This document shows positions 1 through 8,000 of a stretch of 64,000 nt of DNA, piece by piece (within the stretch, counting starts at the first letter, position 1; every line of letters begins with the position of its first letter). The stretch is taken from NCBI GenBank assembly GCA_024690425.1, contig JAILCT010000100.1, positions 1 to 64,000 of the forward strand. The letters run 5' to 3'. The notes under the pieces are model-generated. The model was not told the origin of the DNA. It saw nothing but the letters and a program-made list of their open reading frames with translations, and did not search any database. Source of the stretch: Lachnospiraceae bacterium (GTDB taxonomy: Bacteria; Bacillota_A; Clostridia; Lachnospirales; Lachnospiraceae). The translations under genes and the position numbers were made by a program.

Positions 1-597
1 GGCACAAGGATATTCATGTACTTTACCATCCAGTCAAATATAGCAATAGCACTTATCTGTGCTGTCGGCCTGTTTGTGCTTGAGCGAGGTAAGGATATCA
101 GTGGAACATGGTACATTGTAAAGTTTGTTGGAACCGTCGCCATAACGCTTACAGGTGTTGTGTTTGTTATCGTGCTGGCTCCTACTCTTGGGGACAGGGC
201 ATGGAATGCGCATAATGTTCTTACTCATGTCGTGGTTCCGATAGCGGCCGTTATCGATTTCTTTATTGTAATGGCAGGTGTGACGATCAGGAAGATAAAT
301 GTTTTCTTTTGTATCCTTCCTCCCCTGTTGTATGCCATATATGCAGGGATAGGATATGTACGGGGATGGGAATTCTCTGGCGGCCATAACTATCCCTACT
401 TTTTCCTGAACTGGGGAAGTCCTGCCGGTGCTTTTGGATTTACCGATGAGCTGCCTTATATGGGGAGTGCATGGTGGATACTGGCACTGTTTGTATTTCT
501 TGTGATCATCGGCTTTATCTATCTGGTCATAGCTGAGAGGATCGGGAAGAGATCCAAACAGAAATCCCGTGAAGGGATCCGAACAGAAACCCCTTGA
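1..597 (+). CDS. Pr6Pr-family membrane protein, 5' truncated
   Basis: The reading frame is open to the left window edge, so the gene starts outside; the first in-frame ATG at 16 is probably internal because YFTIQSN is a typical internal segment of this family. About five to six hydrophobic segments are visible, with polar loops containing HNVLTH and a Trp-rich GWEFSGGHNYPYFFLNW stretch characteristic of Pr6Pr/FAR-17a-like integral membrane proteins. The function of the bacterial family is unknown. The C-terminal tail is basic (GKRSKQKSREG) and is encoded by the first of three 25-bp direct repeats that run through the stop codon, so the tail may have been altered by repeat expansion. No terminator is obvious downstream. 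Confidence 0.75.
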   Translation, partial: GTRIFMYFTIQSNIAIALICAVGLFVLERGKDISGTWYIVKFVGTVAITLTGVVFVIVLAPTLGDRAWNAHNVLTHVVVPIAAVIDFFIVMAGVTIRKINVFFCILPPLLYAIYAGIGYVRGWEFSGGHNYPYFFLNWGSPAGAFGFTDELPYMGSAWWILALFVFLVIIGFIYLVIAERIGKRSKQKSREGIRTETP

Positions 598-620
598 AGG
601 AACCCAAACAGAAGACCTTG
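551..620 (+). repeat. Three imperfect 25-bp direct repeats at the end of the Pr6Pr gene
   Basis: Copies lie at 551-575, 576-600 and 601-620 (partial) with the core GATCCRAACAGAAA. The first two copies match at about 22 of 25 positions. They encode the protein tail, contain its stop codon and extend beyond it. A similar 17-nt stretch (ATCAAACAGAAAGCCCC) occurs at 1265-1281 on the far side of the motif array. Confidence 0.6.
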
Positions 621-830
621 ATACAATCCGTGACAAATCTGTATGGAAAGATGAGTAGGATTTCACTGGGATAATTAAATATCCATCAGATCAAAGCACT
701 TGACTTTCATTTCATATATAAGTATATTCTTGAGTAGTTCTGTTATTTCTTTTACATTTAAGATCATTTTTTTAGAGCATACCTTTTTTAAGTGGAATTG
801 TTCGGTTCTGTTGTTTTCAGCCACAATATT
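598..830. other. AT-rich intergenic stretch before the motif array
   Basis: No convincing gene is present on either strand. The stretch holds the end of the 25-bp repeats and the promoter candidate at 700-728. Long T runs occur near 767-773 and 784-790, but no stem precedes them closely enough to call a terminator. Confidence 0.5.
700..728 (+). promoter_or_regulatory. Promoter candidate reading into the array and the nuclease gene
   Basis: TTGACT at 700-705 and TATATT at 723-728 are separated by exactly 17 bp. The expected start near 735 lies about 95 bp before the first array motif, so the whole array would be transcribed as the 5' leader of the gene at 1337. No other convincing promoter lies between the array and that gene. 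Confidence 0.5.
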
Positions 831-1222
831 GCGTGTCAACATTTCGTAGACAATACACGCCTTGGAGAAATATGGCGTGTGTGCGTGTCATTTTATAGTT
901 TAATCGTTGGATTTTTAGTTACCTTTCTAGAAATTTACACGCATATAAGAAAATTGAACAATAGGCGTGTCTGCCAATTTAATACCTGGTAAGGTGTCGA
1001 CACGCAGAAGAGAATTATGATCTGAAATGCGTGTGGGATAGTTTTTATCCAGCTACACACTGACACGCAGGTTGGGGTTATTTTCCTGGTGGCGTGTTGC
1101 ATATCTCTTATTTCTCGAAATGTTGACACGCAAAAAGAGTATAAATATCTAGCGCGTGTACAAAATTTAATTTCAAATAATTGGTATACACGCATATTGA
1201 CTCATAGTTCTCAAGTGCGTGC
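831..1222. repeat. Array of a 6-bp motif in alternating orientation with variable intervals
   Basis: GCGTGT occurs at 831, 875, 883, 965, 1029, 1092 and 1154, with a GCGTGC variant at 1217. Its reverse complement ACACGC occurs at 855, 937, 1000, 1063, 1126 and 1188, and five of these six are followed by A. From ACACGC to the next regular GCGTGT the start-to-start distance is always 28-29 bp (six cases). From GCGTGT to ACACGC it is 24, 54, 35, 34, 34 and 34 bp. The regular part repeats every 62-64 bp, close to six DNA turns. The intervening 22-23 and 28-29 nt segments do not resemble each other. As RNA, each GCGUGU...ACACGC pair can close a hairpin, and at DNA level the motifs could be protein-binding sites. 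No cas genes are nearby. Confidence 0.85.
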
Positions 1223-1336
1223 TCCACGAGATTAACTGTAGTACAGATAACAACATATAAAGAAATCAAACAGAAAGCCCCCCAAAAAAAGTAAGCAGCA
1301 GAAAGAGAATTTAAAACAGAAAAGGAGTGAATTGTT

Positions 1337-2134
1337 ATGGAGGATTGCAGATTACAATTAGAGAAACAGCTTGTACAGGTGAATCAAATGATCACAGCTG
1401 TAGAGAAAAGACTGGCTCACAGCAAAAACGCAGGGAAACAAACAATCCGTATCTCGGTTCGCAAGAATGGTTTCCAATATTACAAAGTGGATAAGAACGG
1501 AAAACGTGTTTATGTAAAGAACAGTGATATGCCATTGATAAAACGTGCCGTGCAGCGTGATTATAACGAACAGACACTGAATACACTGCGAACCTTACGA
1601 TATCGAATAGAACGTTTTCTAAAGTTATATAATCCATACGCTGTAGAGGACATTTACAATAAGCTGTGCGATGCACGTAAGGTTCTTATCACACCTATCA
1701 TTCCGACAGACGAAGACTTTATCAGTGAATGGAAGCATACCAATGCAGGAGGACAGAACGAATACCCTGTGGAAACATCATATCTTACTCAGCAGGGAGA
1801 ATGTGTCAGATCAAAATCAGAGAAGATCCTGGCAGATATGTTTCTTAAATATGAAATACCATATTGTTACGAACCAAAACTTATACTGGATAATGGAAGG
1901 ACAGTTTATCCGGATTTCGTTCTTCTTAATGTACGTACCAGAAAAACAATATACTGGGAACATTTCGGTTTGATATCAAATGGTGAGTATGCTTCACATT
2001 CTCTCGAAAAACTTCATGCTTATGAAGCAAACAGCTGGATCGTCGGAGATAACCTATTGTATTCGATGGAGTCGGAACTGATGCCCTTAGATGTAAGCTT
2101 ATTGGAAGAAAAAGTGAGACATTATCTGTTATAA
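1337..2134 (+). CDS. PD-(D/E)XK nuclease-like protein next to the motif array
   Basis: 265 residues, start supported by AAAGGAG at 1321-1327. Residues 1-30 look like a short coiled coil. Residues 36-62 form a likely beta-hairpin module (RISVRKNGFQYYKV, then KNGKRVYVK) that resembles small DNA-binding beta-sheet domains, followed by a basic helical region (65-115). Residues 157-230 have the pattern of a PD-(D/E)XK fold: Glu162 in a leading helix (RSKSEK), YEP at 178-180, PDF with Asp193, and Glu208 in YWEHFG, then Lys225. I recognise similar hypothetical proteins from Lachnospiraceae but know of no characterised member. The coupling to the array 114 bp upstream is inferred from position and a shared promoter candidate. 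Nuclease activity is not shown. Confidence 0.7.
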   Translation: MEDCRLQLEKQLVQVNQMITAVEKRLAHSKNAGKQTIRISVRKNGFQYYKVDKNGKRVYVKNSDMPLIKRAVQRDYNEQTLNTLRTLRYRIERFLKLYNPYAVEDIYNKLCDARKVLITPIIPTDEDFISEWKHTNAGGQNEYPVETSYLTQQGECVRSKSEKILADMFLKYEIPYCYEPKLILDNGRTVYPDFVLLNVRTRKTIYWEHFGLISNGEYASHSLEKLHAYEANSWIVGDNLLYSMESELMPLDVSLLEEKVRHYLL

Positions 2135-2287
2135 TATTTATTGATGGATTATTCGATAGGGTATTAGATCCTGCATATGAGCTGGCTATATTCAGGGGTA
2201 TGGAACCTTCAGCAGGCCTTGACAAACAGTATATGCCGTCATTAAATTTAAGACAGTGGAATTGTAAATGAAGGATATAAATTGCAA

Positions 2288-2782
2288 ATGAAAGAGATCA
2301 CAAGAAGAGAAGCCGCAATGGACAATTTCCTTAAGGGATATAACTGTTCGCAGGCGATAATACTTGCATTTGAGGACCTGCTTCCTGTTGATAAAGTCAC
2401 GCTTTCAAAAATGGCTTCTTCATTCGGAGGAGGAATGGGAAGGCTTAGGGAGGTGTGCGGCTCCGTCAGCGGAATGTTCATGGCTGCGGGGCTCCTATAT
2501 GGTTATGACGGCCCTGAGACCGGACAGGTGAAGGCGGATCATTATAAGAGGATACAGGAACTTGCGCATAGATTTGAAGAAAAGCACGGAACGATAATAT
2601 GCAGGGAAATGCTGGGATTGAGTGAGGGTCACGATAGTCCTGTTCCCGAAGCACGAACAGCCTCTTATTATAAGAAAAGACCCTGCGTTCAGATAATAGG
2701 TGATGCTGCACAGATACTTGAAGAGTATATAGAGGAGAATCCGCCGGAAAGCCCTGCTGCATCCAAAGTTGAAAACATTTAG
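2288..2782 (+). CDS. C_GCAxxG_C_C family protein
   Basis: About 164 residues with the family's cysteine pattern: GYNCSQ near the N-terminus, GGGMGR...VCGSVSG in the middle, ICREMLG, and RPCVQII near the end. The family is thought to be a redox or metal-binding protein, often near oxidoreductases, but no reaction is established. Two starts are possible: TTG at 2282 lies 6 nt after AAGGA (2271-2275), and ATG at 2288 lies 12 nt after it. I chose the ATG, which gives the usual MKE-type N-terminus. The tail from about residue 150 is Pro/Ser-rich and not conserved. Confidence 0.8.
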   Translation: MKEITRREAAMDNFLKGYNCSQAIILAFEDLLPVDKVTLSKMASSFGGGMGRLREVCGSVSGMFMAAGLLYGYDGPETGQVKADHYKRIQELAHRFEEKHGTIICREMLGLSEGHDSPVPEARTASYYKKRPCVQIIGDAAQILEEYIEENPPESPAASKVENI

Positions 2783-2827
2783 TATAAATGCGCTGACAGC
2801 AGTGAGGCTTGATGGGGATAATAACGA

Positions 2828-3076
2828 ATGATACAGATAAAATGTACCAATTGTATACACTGTGAGACCGCATATTATCAAGAAGACAAGATATGTCTGC
2901 CGCAGCGGTTTAACTCATCCGATCCCAGAAATACTACGGATAATATTGCCTGTAAGTATTATGAGGAGGCTCCGCGAAACCGTGAGAGGTCAGAACTCGG
3001 AGGCATAATCATCCGGGAAATCTGGGACGAAGAGGAGGGACGCTACATCGAAGACCGTCCTTTGATGATCTTCTGA
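2828..3076 (+). CDS. Small Cys-rich protein, putative zinc ribbon
   Basis: 82 residues. Cysteines at 6, 9, 12, 23 and 42 (KCTNCIHC, then KIC and IACKYY) suggest metal binding, similar in style to the DUF6472-like ORF at 39190. The C-terminus is acidic. A weak SD (GGGGA near 2814) precedes the ATG. It lies 45 bp after the C_GCAxxG_C_C gene and may be co-transcribed. No function can be assigned. Confidence 0.6.
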   Translation: MIQIKCTNCIHCETAYYQEDKICLPQRFNSSDPRNTTDNIACKYYEEAPRNRERSELGGIIIREIWDEEEGRYIEDRPLMIF

Positions 3077-3136
3077 ACCGCCATTTACTGTATGATATTA
3101 AAGCCGTTGATCACGTCATAGATGAGAGAGGTGTTC

Positions 3137-5842
3137 ATGCTGAATTCAATTAAGTGCGCAGACAAAACTAATAATAAAATGATCGGAAAGCTCTTTTTTA
3201 ACATGCTTCCGGTTCAGATACTGATATTTGCCATGGGATCGGTCAATTCAATAGTGGATGGTGTTATGGCCGGCAGGTTTATTGATGCATCTACGGTCGG
3301 AGTTATCGGTCTGTATTATTCCATGGTCAATATCATAAATGCGGCAGGCTCGGTTTTGCTTGGAGGTTCGGCGGTACTGTGCGGACGGTTTATGGGTAAA
3401 GGCGACATGGAGAAGACGGAAGGAGTCTTTTCACTCAACATGGCCATTACATTTATCATAGGCTTGCTGCTTACCATTGTAAGCTTCCTGTTCCCGGGCC
3501 AACTGGCTGTTGCCCTGGGAAGTAATGATGAGCTTAAGAGCAGCCTTGTAACCTATATCGTTGGATACGCGATAGGTATCCTTCCAATGCTCTTTGCCCA
3601 GCAGATCGCATCTTTTTTACAGCTTGAGAGACAGAACCTGCGCGGCTATATCGGTATTGCCGGTATGACCGGTGCAAATATATTTCTGGATATTCTCCTC
3701 GTAGGGATCATGAAAATGGGTATCCTGGGCCTGGCTCTTGCAACTTCATTCAGCAATATAGTTTATTTTCTTATTCTTGTTCCTTATTATTTCACTAAGA
3801 AGGCGCAGCTGCGTTTCGCGGTAAAGAAGATCCTTTGGGATCTTTCGGCCACCTTATTGAAAATCGGATTACCCGGGGCTCTGCTTGTATTCTTCATAGC
3901 GATACGCGGGATCGTGATAAACAGGATACTCCTGCGTTATGCCGGTAATAACGGCCTGTCGGCAATGTCTGCCTTTAATATGATATGCGGCATCCTGATA
4001 GCATATTGTCTGGGCAACGGTGCGGTCGTACGTATGCTCATCAGTGTATTTGCGGGGGAGGAGGACAAGGATTCGATCAGCCAGCTCTTCAGGATCCTGT
4101 TTACCAGGGCACTGCTCATGTCATGCTTTGTGGCCATGATCATTGTCATGCTTGCGATGCCGCTTGCGAATATCTTCTTTTCGAACAGGAATTCCGAGGT
4201 CTTTCACCTTACCCACCAGCTTTTTGTCATATATGGTCTGTGTATCCCCCTTATACTTATCTGCCAGATAAATGCCAACTACCTACAGGCCATGGGACAT
4301 GCGGCGTTTGTGAATTTCCTGTCGGTATTTGACGGCTTTTTTGCAATGGTTATCCCGGCTGCAGTACTTGCTCCGGTTTTGGGTGCATTTGGAGTATGGA
4401 TCGCCAATCCGATAGGTATCATACTTACCATTCTCACAGTACCGGTGTATCGCCTGGTTTATTTTAAGCGGCTTCCAAAGTCAGTTGATGACTTCATGTT
4501 TTTCCGGGAGGACTTCGGAGTCGCTCCGGAGGATTCCTTGTTGATCCCCATAAGAGACAGGGAGGAGCTTACCATGGCAGCCTCCGCTGTTCAGGAATTC
4601 TGTGAGGGACATGAGATTAATAAAAGGGTTTCCTATTATACGGCACTATGCCTTGAGGAGATAGCGGGTAATGTCCTGCAGCACGGGTTTTCCGCCGATA
4701 AAAAGAACCATTCGCTGAATGTGAGAGTCATCAATTTCGGCGACAGGATCATGCTTCGCATCAAGGATGACTGCATTCCGTTTAATCCCGAGGAGATTGC
4801 GCGGATGGTACAAGATGAAGATGGCGCTTTTGATAATATCGGGATACGGATGGTGTATAAGATTGCTGACGATGTCAATTATCAGAACCTTTTGGGGCTT
4901 AATGTTCTGACGATCACCATCCATGAACAGGATCTTATGAAAATAGAAAAAACCGATTACCTTCTCGAGAGAACACTGGCAAGGCTTGATCCTGACCTGC
5001 ACGGGAGATTCCGTGATACTGTTTTTATAGTACAGAGCATCCTGTCGCGGTATAAACTGCTGTTCCCCGAGTTTACCGACCATACGGAGCTCCACAGCTT
5101 TACGGTCATTGATGCCTGCAACCGGCTGATCGGCCGCGATCAGGTGGATAGGCTTAACAAGGATGAGATATATATTCTGCTCATGGGCTGCTATCTTCAT
5201 GATACCGGTATGGGAATAAGTATGGGAGACTTTGATGAGTTTAAGGACCGCCTGGATAAAAGTGACTATTTTGAAATGTATCCGGATGCTACGATCGCTG
5301 ACTTTGTCAGGGATCGTCATAATGAATTCAGCGGCTTCTTTATAGAAAAATATGCGGATCTTTTTGAATTCCCTTCTTCGGAATATGTTTTTGCTGTTAA
5401 ACAGGTTGCGAGAGGACACCGCAAGACAGACCTGTTTGATGAAAAGGAGTATCCCGCAGATTTTAGGCTTCCCAACGGAAATACGGTATGTCTGCCGTAC
5501 CTTGCAGCCCTGTTAAGGCTGGCAGACGAGATCGATGTCGTTGCCACCCGTAATCCTATTCTTCTTTATGATATGGGAGCTTTTACCAGGGAGAAGGATA
5601 TAGTGGAAAATAAGAAACTGGAAGCTGTAAAGTCAATGATGATGACCGGGGAGGCTTTTGTTCTGTCATATGAAACGGATGAGGAAAAGATCGCAAAAGC
5701 TCTTGATGAAATGGCGGCGAAGATGCAGAAAACCCTTGACATGTGCAGAAGAGTGATCAATGAAAGAACGGACTATAAGCTGTCCCAGAAGAAGATAGTA
5801 CTTGTAAGGATTCAGGGCGATAAAATGGGACAAGACCAATAA
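3137..5842 (+). CDS. MATE transporter fused to RsbW-like ATPase and HD domain
   Basis: About 901 residues. The in-frame ATG at 3122 lacks an SD, whereas ATG 3137 follows AGAGAGG, so I start there. Residues ~10-450 form a MATE-type 12-helix transporter. Residues ~475-605 form a histidine-kinase-like ATP-binding domain of the anti-sigma/RsbW type, with an N-box (CLEEIAGNVLQHG), a G1-like KDDCIPF and NIGIRMV. Residues ~610-880 are an HD-type domain with YLHDTG, a later ARGHR and LADEID, as in phosphohydrolases of nucleotide or signalling substrates. The combination suggests a membrane sensor/transporter with cytoplasmic signalling, but substrate and partner are unknown. The gene stands alone and is followed by a strong terminator. 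Confidence 0.8.
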   Translation: MLNSIKCADKTNNKMIGKLFFNMLPVQILIFAMGSVNSIVDGVMAGRFIDASTVGVIGLYYSMVNIINAAGSVLLGGSAVLCGRFMGKGDMEKTEGVFSLNMAITFIIGLLLTIVSFLFPGQLAVALGSNDELKSSLVTYIVGYAIGILPMLFAQQIASFLQLERQNLRGYIGIAGMTGANIFLDILLVGIMKMGILGLALATSFSNIVYFLILVPYYFTKKAQLRFAVKKILWDLSATLLKIGLPGALLVFFIAIRGIVINRILLRYAGNNGLSAMSAFNMICGILIAYCLGNGAVVRMLISVFAGEEDKDSISQLFRILFTRALLMSCFVAMIIVMLAMPLANIFFSNRNSEVFHLTHQLFVIYGLCIPLILICQINANYLQAMGHAAFVNFLSVFDGFFAMVIPAAVLAPVLGAFGVWIANPIGIILTILTVPVYRLVYFKRLPKSVDDFMFFREDFGVAPEDSLLIPIRDREELTMAASAVQEFCEGHEINKRVSYYTALCLEEIAGNVLQHGFSADKKNHSLNVRVINFGDRIMLRIKDDCIPFNPEEIARMVQDEDGAFDNIGIRMVYKIADDVNYQNLLGLNVLTITIHEQDLMKIEKTDYLLERTLARLDPDLHGRFRDTVFIVQSILSRYKLLFPEFTDHTELHSFTVIDACNRLIGRDQVDRLNKDEIYILLMGCYLHDTGMGISMGDFDEFKDRLDKSDYFEMYPDATIADFVRDRHNEFSGFFIEKYADLFEFPSSEYVFAVKQVARGHRKTDLFDEKEYPADFRLPNGNTVCLPYLAALLRLADEIDVVATRNPILLYDMGAFTREKDIVENKKLEAVKSMMMTGEAFVLSYETDEEKIAKALDEMAAKMQKTLDMCRRVINERTDYKLSQKKIVLVRIQGDKMGQDQ

Positions 5843-5851
5843 AACGAAAAG

Positions 5852-5876
5852 TGCCCGACCTTGGGGAGATCGGGCA
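5852..5876 (+). terminator. Hairpin after the MATE fusion gene
   Basis: TGCCCGA and TCGGGCA form a perfect 7-bp stem 9 bp after the stop codon. No U-tract follows, so this may be an mRNA-end hairpin or a weak terminator; the stronger one is at 5960-6010. Confidence 0.45.
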
Positions 5877-5959
5877 TGATAGGGGTATAAAGTTTTCGGT
5901 TGAAGAATTAAATAACTCTTACGGTGATATAATAGCACAGCTTTTAAATTAAAACAAGT

Positions 5960-6010
5960 CGCACAATACACTGCCAATGTGACGGAAGAAGGTATTGTGC
6001 GCGTTTTTTG
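5960..6010 (+). terminator. Rho-independent terminator
   Basis: CGCACAATAC (5960-5969) and GTATTGTGCG (5992-6001) form a perfect 10-bp stem around a 22-nt loop, followed by a six-T run (6004-6009). The remainder of the 381-bp gap to rhaD (5843-6223) is AT-rich and holds only the promoter at 6168-6176. Confidence 0.7.
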
Positions 6011-6167
6011 TTACGTTAAGCGAATAATGTAGCGGCATATTTTTGGGTGTACTGTTACAAAGCGATACAATGATCGGAAAATATGACAAAATTATTTTGA
6101 AAAATTTTTAAAAATCAATATATGTTGTGTTTTCGGGACAAAAAAACAACAATATAGGGTGACCATA

Positions 6168-6176
6168 TGCTATAAT
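6168..6176 (+). promoter_or_regulatory. Extended -10 promoter of rhaD
   Basis: TGCTATAAT at 6168-6176 is an extended -10 element. No good -35 is visible at the usual distance. Transcription would start near 6183, about 40 nt before the rhaD start codon. Confidence 0.5.
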
Positions 6177-6223
6177 CGAAAAGTGATAACAGGACTGGAA
6201 AATCAGGTTGCGGGAGGGATATT

Positions 6224-7042
6224 ATGAATGTTTTGGACACCGTATGGTTTAAGGGATTTGTCAGGATGGCTGATGACGGTTACAACATGGGATGGCATGA
6301 GTGCAACGGAGGGAACCTGTCCTACAGGATAAAAAGTGAGGAGATAGATGAAGTAAGGGACTGCCTGAAGGAAGGAGCCTGGTCGGATATAGGGACCGAC
6401 GTTCCGGATCTTGCAGGGGAGTTCTTCGTTATAACGGGAACCGGTAAGTATTTCAGGAATATAATACTTGATCCCGAGGACACGCTGGGGATAATCGAGG
6501 TGAATGATAAAGGTACCGGATATCGGACTGTTTGGGGATACGTCAACGGAGCAAGACCCACATCCGAACTCCCGGCCCACCTTATGAATCAGCAGATCAA
6601 GAAGAGGGTGACGGGCGGTGAATACAGGGTAGTGTATCATGCACATCCGTCCAATGTTATTGCGCTTACTTTCGTCCTCCCTCTTAAGGATGAGGTGTTC
6701 ACAAGAGAACTGTGGGGGATCATGACCGAGTGCCCTCTTGTTATTCCCCGGGGTATAGGAGTTGTTCCGTGGCTTGTTCCGGGAAGCGTTGAGCTCGGAA
6801 GGGCTACAGCCGATCTTATGGACAGGTATGATGCTGCCATATGGGCACATCATGGGATGTTTGCCACGGGTAAGAGCTTTGATTCGACTTTCGGGCTTAT
6901 GCATACGGTTGAGAAGTCGGCAGGGATACTGATCAAGCAGATGTCAACGGGACGGGATAAGATAAACCATATAACTGCCGATCAGTTCCGCGAGCTGGCC
7001 GACAGGTTTTCCCTTAAACTTGACGAGAGTTTCCTTGTATAA
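6224..7042 (+). CDS. rhaD: Rhamnulose-1-phosphate aldolase
   Basis: 272 residues, close to the E. coli enzyme (274). The class II aldolase cleaves L-rhamnulose 1-phosphate to dihydroxyacetone phosphate and L-lactaldehyde in the cytoplasm. Visible signatures are HECNGGNLS (25-33), RPTSELPAHL with the catalytic Glu115, zinc ligands in HAHPSN (His139, His141), and WAHHG (His209/210) for the third zinc ligand. SD GGGAGGG precedes the ATG. No rhamnose isomerase, kinase or regulator lies next to it, so the rest of the pathway must be elsewhere. It is convergent with the radical SAM gene that ends at 7086. Confidence 0.9.
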   Translation: MNVLDTVWFKGFVRMADDGYNMGWHECNGGNLSYRIKSEEIDEVRDCLKEGAWSDIGTDVPDLAGEFFVITGTGKYFRNIILDPEDTLGIIEVNDKGTGYRTVWGYVNGARPTSELPAHLMNQQIKKRVTGGEYRVVYHAHPSNVIALTFVLPLKDEVFTRELWGIMTECPLVIPRGIGVVPWLVPGSVELGRATADLMDRYDAAIWAHHGMFATGKSFDSTFGLMHTVEKSAGILIKQMSTGRDKINHITADQFRELADRFSLKLDESFLV

Positions 7043-7085
7043 GCTATCATATTTTTGGGGCTTGTCATATCTTTAGCCGGGTATG

Positions 7086-7949
7086 TCAGATATTCCCGGG
7101 ATAGACGCATTTAAGCCTTGCACCGGCAAGCTCTGCAAGGTGAAGCACCTTTGATACATCCGTTGCCGGACGGTCTGTCATCTTATATCTTGGGAAGAAC
7201 CTGCTTATATGAAGGGGGATATCATATCCTCCTTCAAGAGACAGGATATAGTCGCATATATCATTCATTTCTTCGTCAGAATCATTCATGCCCGGTACGA
7301 TAAGAGTTGTGAGTTCGACATGTGAAGTCTTTACAGCTTCTTCTATAAATCCCGTTACCGTATCGAGGTTTCCGCCGAGTGTGCCTGTGTAGGTATCACT
7401 TCTGAAAGCCTTAAGATCTATGTTGAGCGCATCAATATAGGGAAGGATCTCCCGGGCTATGGGCCTGTTGATGCAGCCTGCCGTAACAAGCACTGTCTTA
7501 AGGCCTGCCTCTTTTGCCTTCCTTGAAGTATCGAGCACATATTCGTATCCGATAAGGGGCTCATTGTAGGTAAAGGCGATACCTATGTTCCCCTTGCTGC
7601 GTGTGCCAAGGGCAAGGGTTACAAGTTCGTCCGGATCAAGCCTGTTATCATCACTGAGAAAAGGAGATCCGTCACTTGAGGAGATCTCGTGATTCTGACA
7701 GAAAGGGCAGGACAGATTGCAGCCGAAGCTTCCCACAGAGAGAATGAAACTGCCAGGGTAAAAGCGGTTAAGAGGCTTCTTCTCGATCGGATCAAGGGCT
7801 AAAGAGGTGATGATACCGTAATTGACAGGTATTATCCTGTCGCCCATATCATCCTTAACATGTTTTCGCGCCCTGCATCTGCCGACTGCACCTTCTTCAA
7901 GGCGGCAGGCATGAGGACATACGGGACAGGTCATAACAGTGGTTGACAT
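7086..7949 (-). CDS. AmmeMemoRadiSam system radical SAM enzyme
   Basis: About 287 residues. The frame extends to 7994, but ATG at 7949 has a GGGAG SD at good spacing and removes an unrelated 15-residue extension. An N-terminal Cys-rich motif (CPVCPHAC, then GRCRAR) precedes the radical SAM cluster GCNLSCPFC (Cys77, Cys81, Cys84). The family resembles pyruvate-formate-lyase activases and is named for co-occurrence with Memo and AMMECR1 proteins; both partners are fused in the gene at 31779-33176. The reaction is unknown to me. It is the last gene of a leftward operon with the histidine phosphatase and the YfiH-type enzyme. Confidence 0.85.
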   Translation of the reverse strand: MSTTVMTCPVCPHACRLEEGAVGRCRARKHVKDDMGDRIIPVNYGIITSLALDPIEKKPLNRFYPGSFILSVGSFGCNLSCPFCQNHEISSSDGSPFLSDDNRLDPDELVTLALGTRSKGNIGIAFTYNEPLIGYEYVLDTSRKAKEAGLKTVLVTAGCINRPIAREILPYIDALNIDLKAFRSDTYTGTLGGNLDTVTGFIEEAVKTSHVELTTLIVPGMNDSDEEMNDICDYILSLEGGYDIPLHISRFFPRYKMTDRPATDVSKVLHLAELAGARLKCVYPGNI

Positions 7950-8000
7950 AACACATCTCCCTTTATCGGCTGCGGTTTTCTTTGACAACAACATTTATCA

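Noticed and set aside
34..666. Long minus-strand frame across the Pr6Pr gene
   Set aside because: It is the shadow of the plus-strand gene, lacks hydrophobic or domain signals, and has no SD.
792..1195. Two short open frames within the motif array (792-992 plus strand, 935-1195 minus strand)
   Set aside because: They have no SD, odd composition and follow the repeated motif rather than a coding pattern; they are by-products of the array.
831..1222. Classical CRISPR array
   Set aside because: The repeated unit is only 6-7 bp, alternates in orientation, and no cas gene is nearby. The interval regularity remains unexplained, so it is reported as a separate finding.
2134..2271. Open frame after the nuclease gene that reads like a protein end (FIDGLFDRVLDP...)
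   Set aside because: It has no start or SD, no recognisable domain, and is only about 45 codons; a gene remnant is possible but not supportable.
5317..5547. Minus-strand frames inside the MATE fusion gene and other large genes
   Set aside because: They are antisense shadows of well-supported genes, with no SD and no family resemblance.
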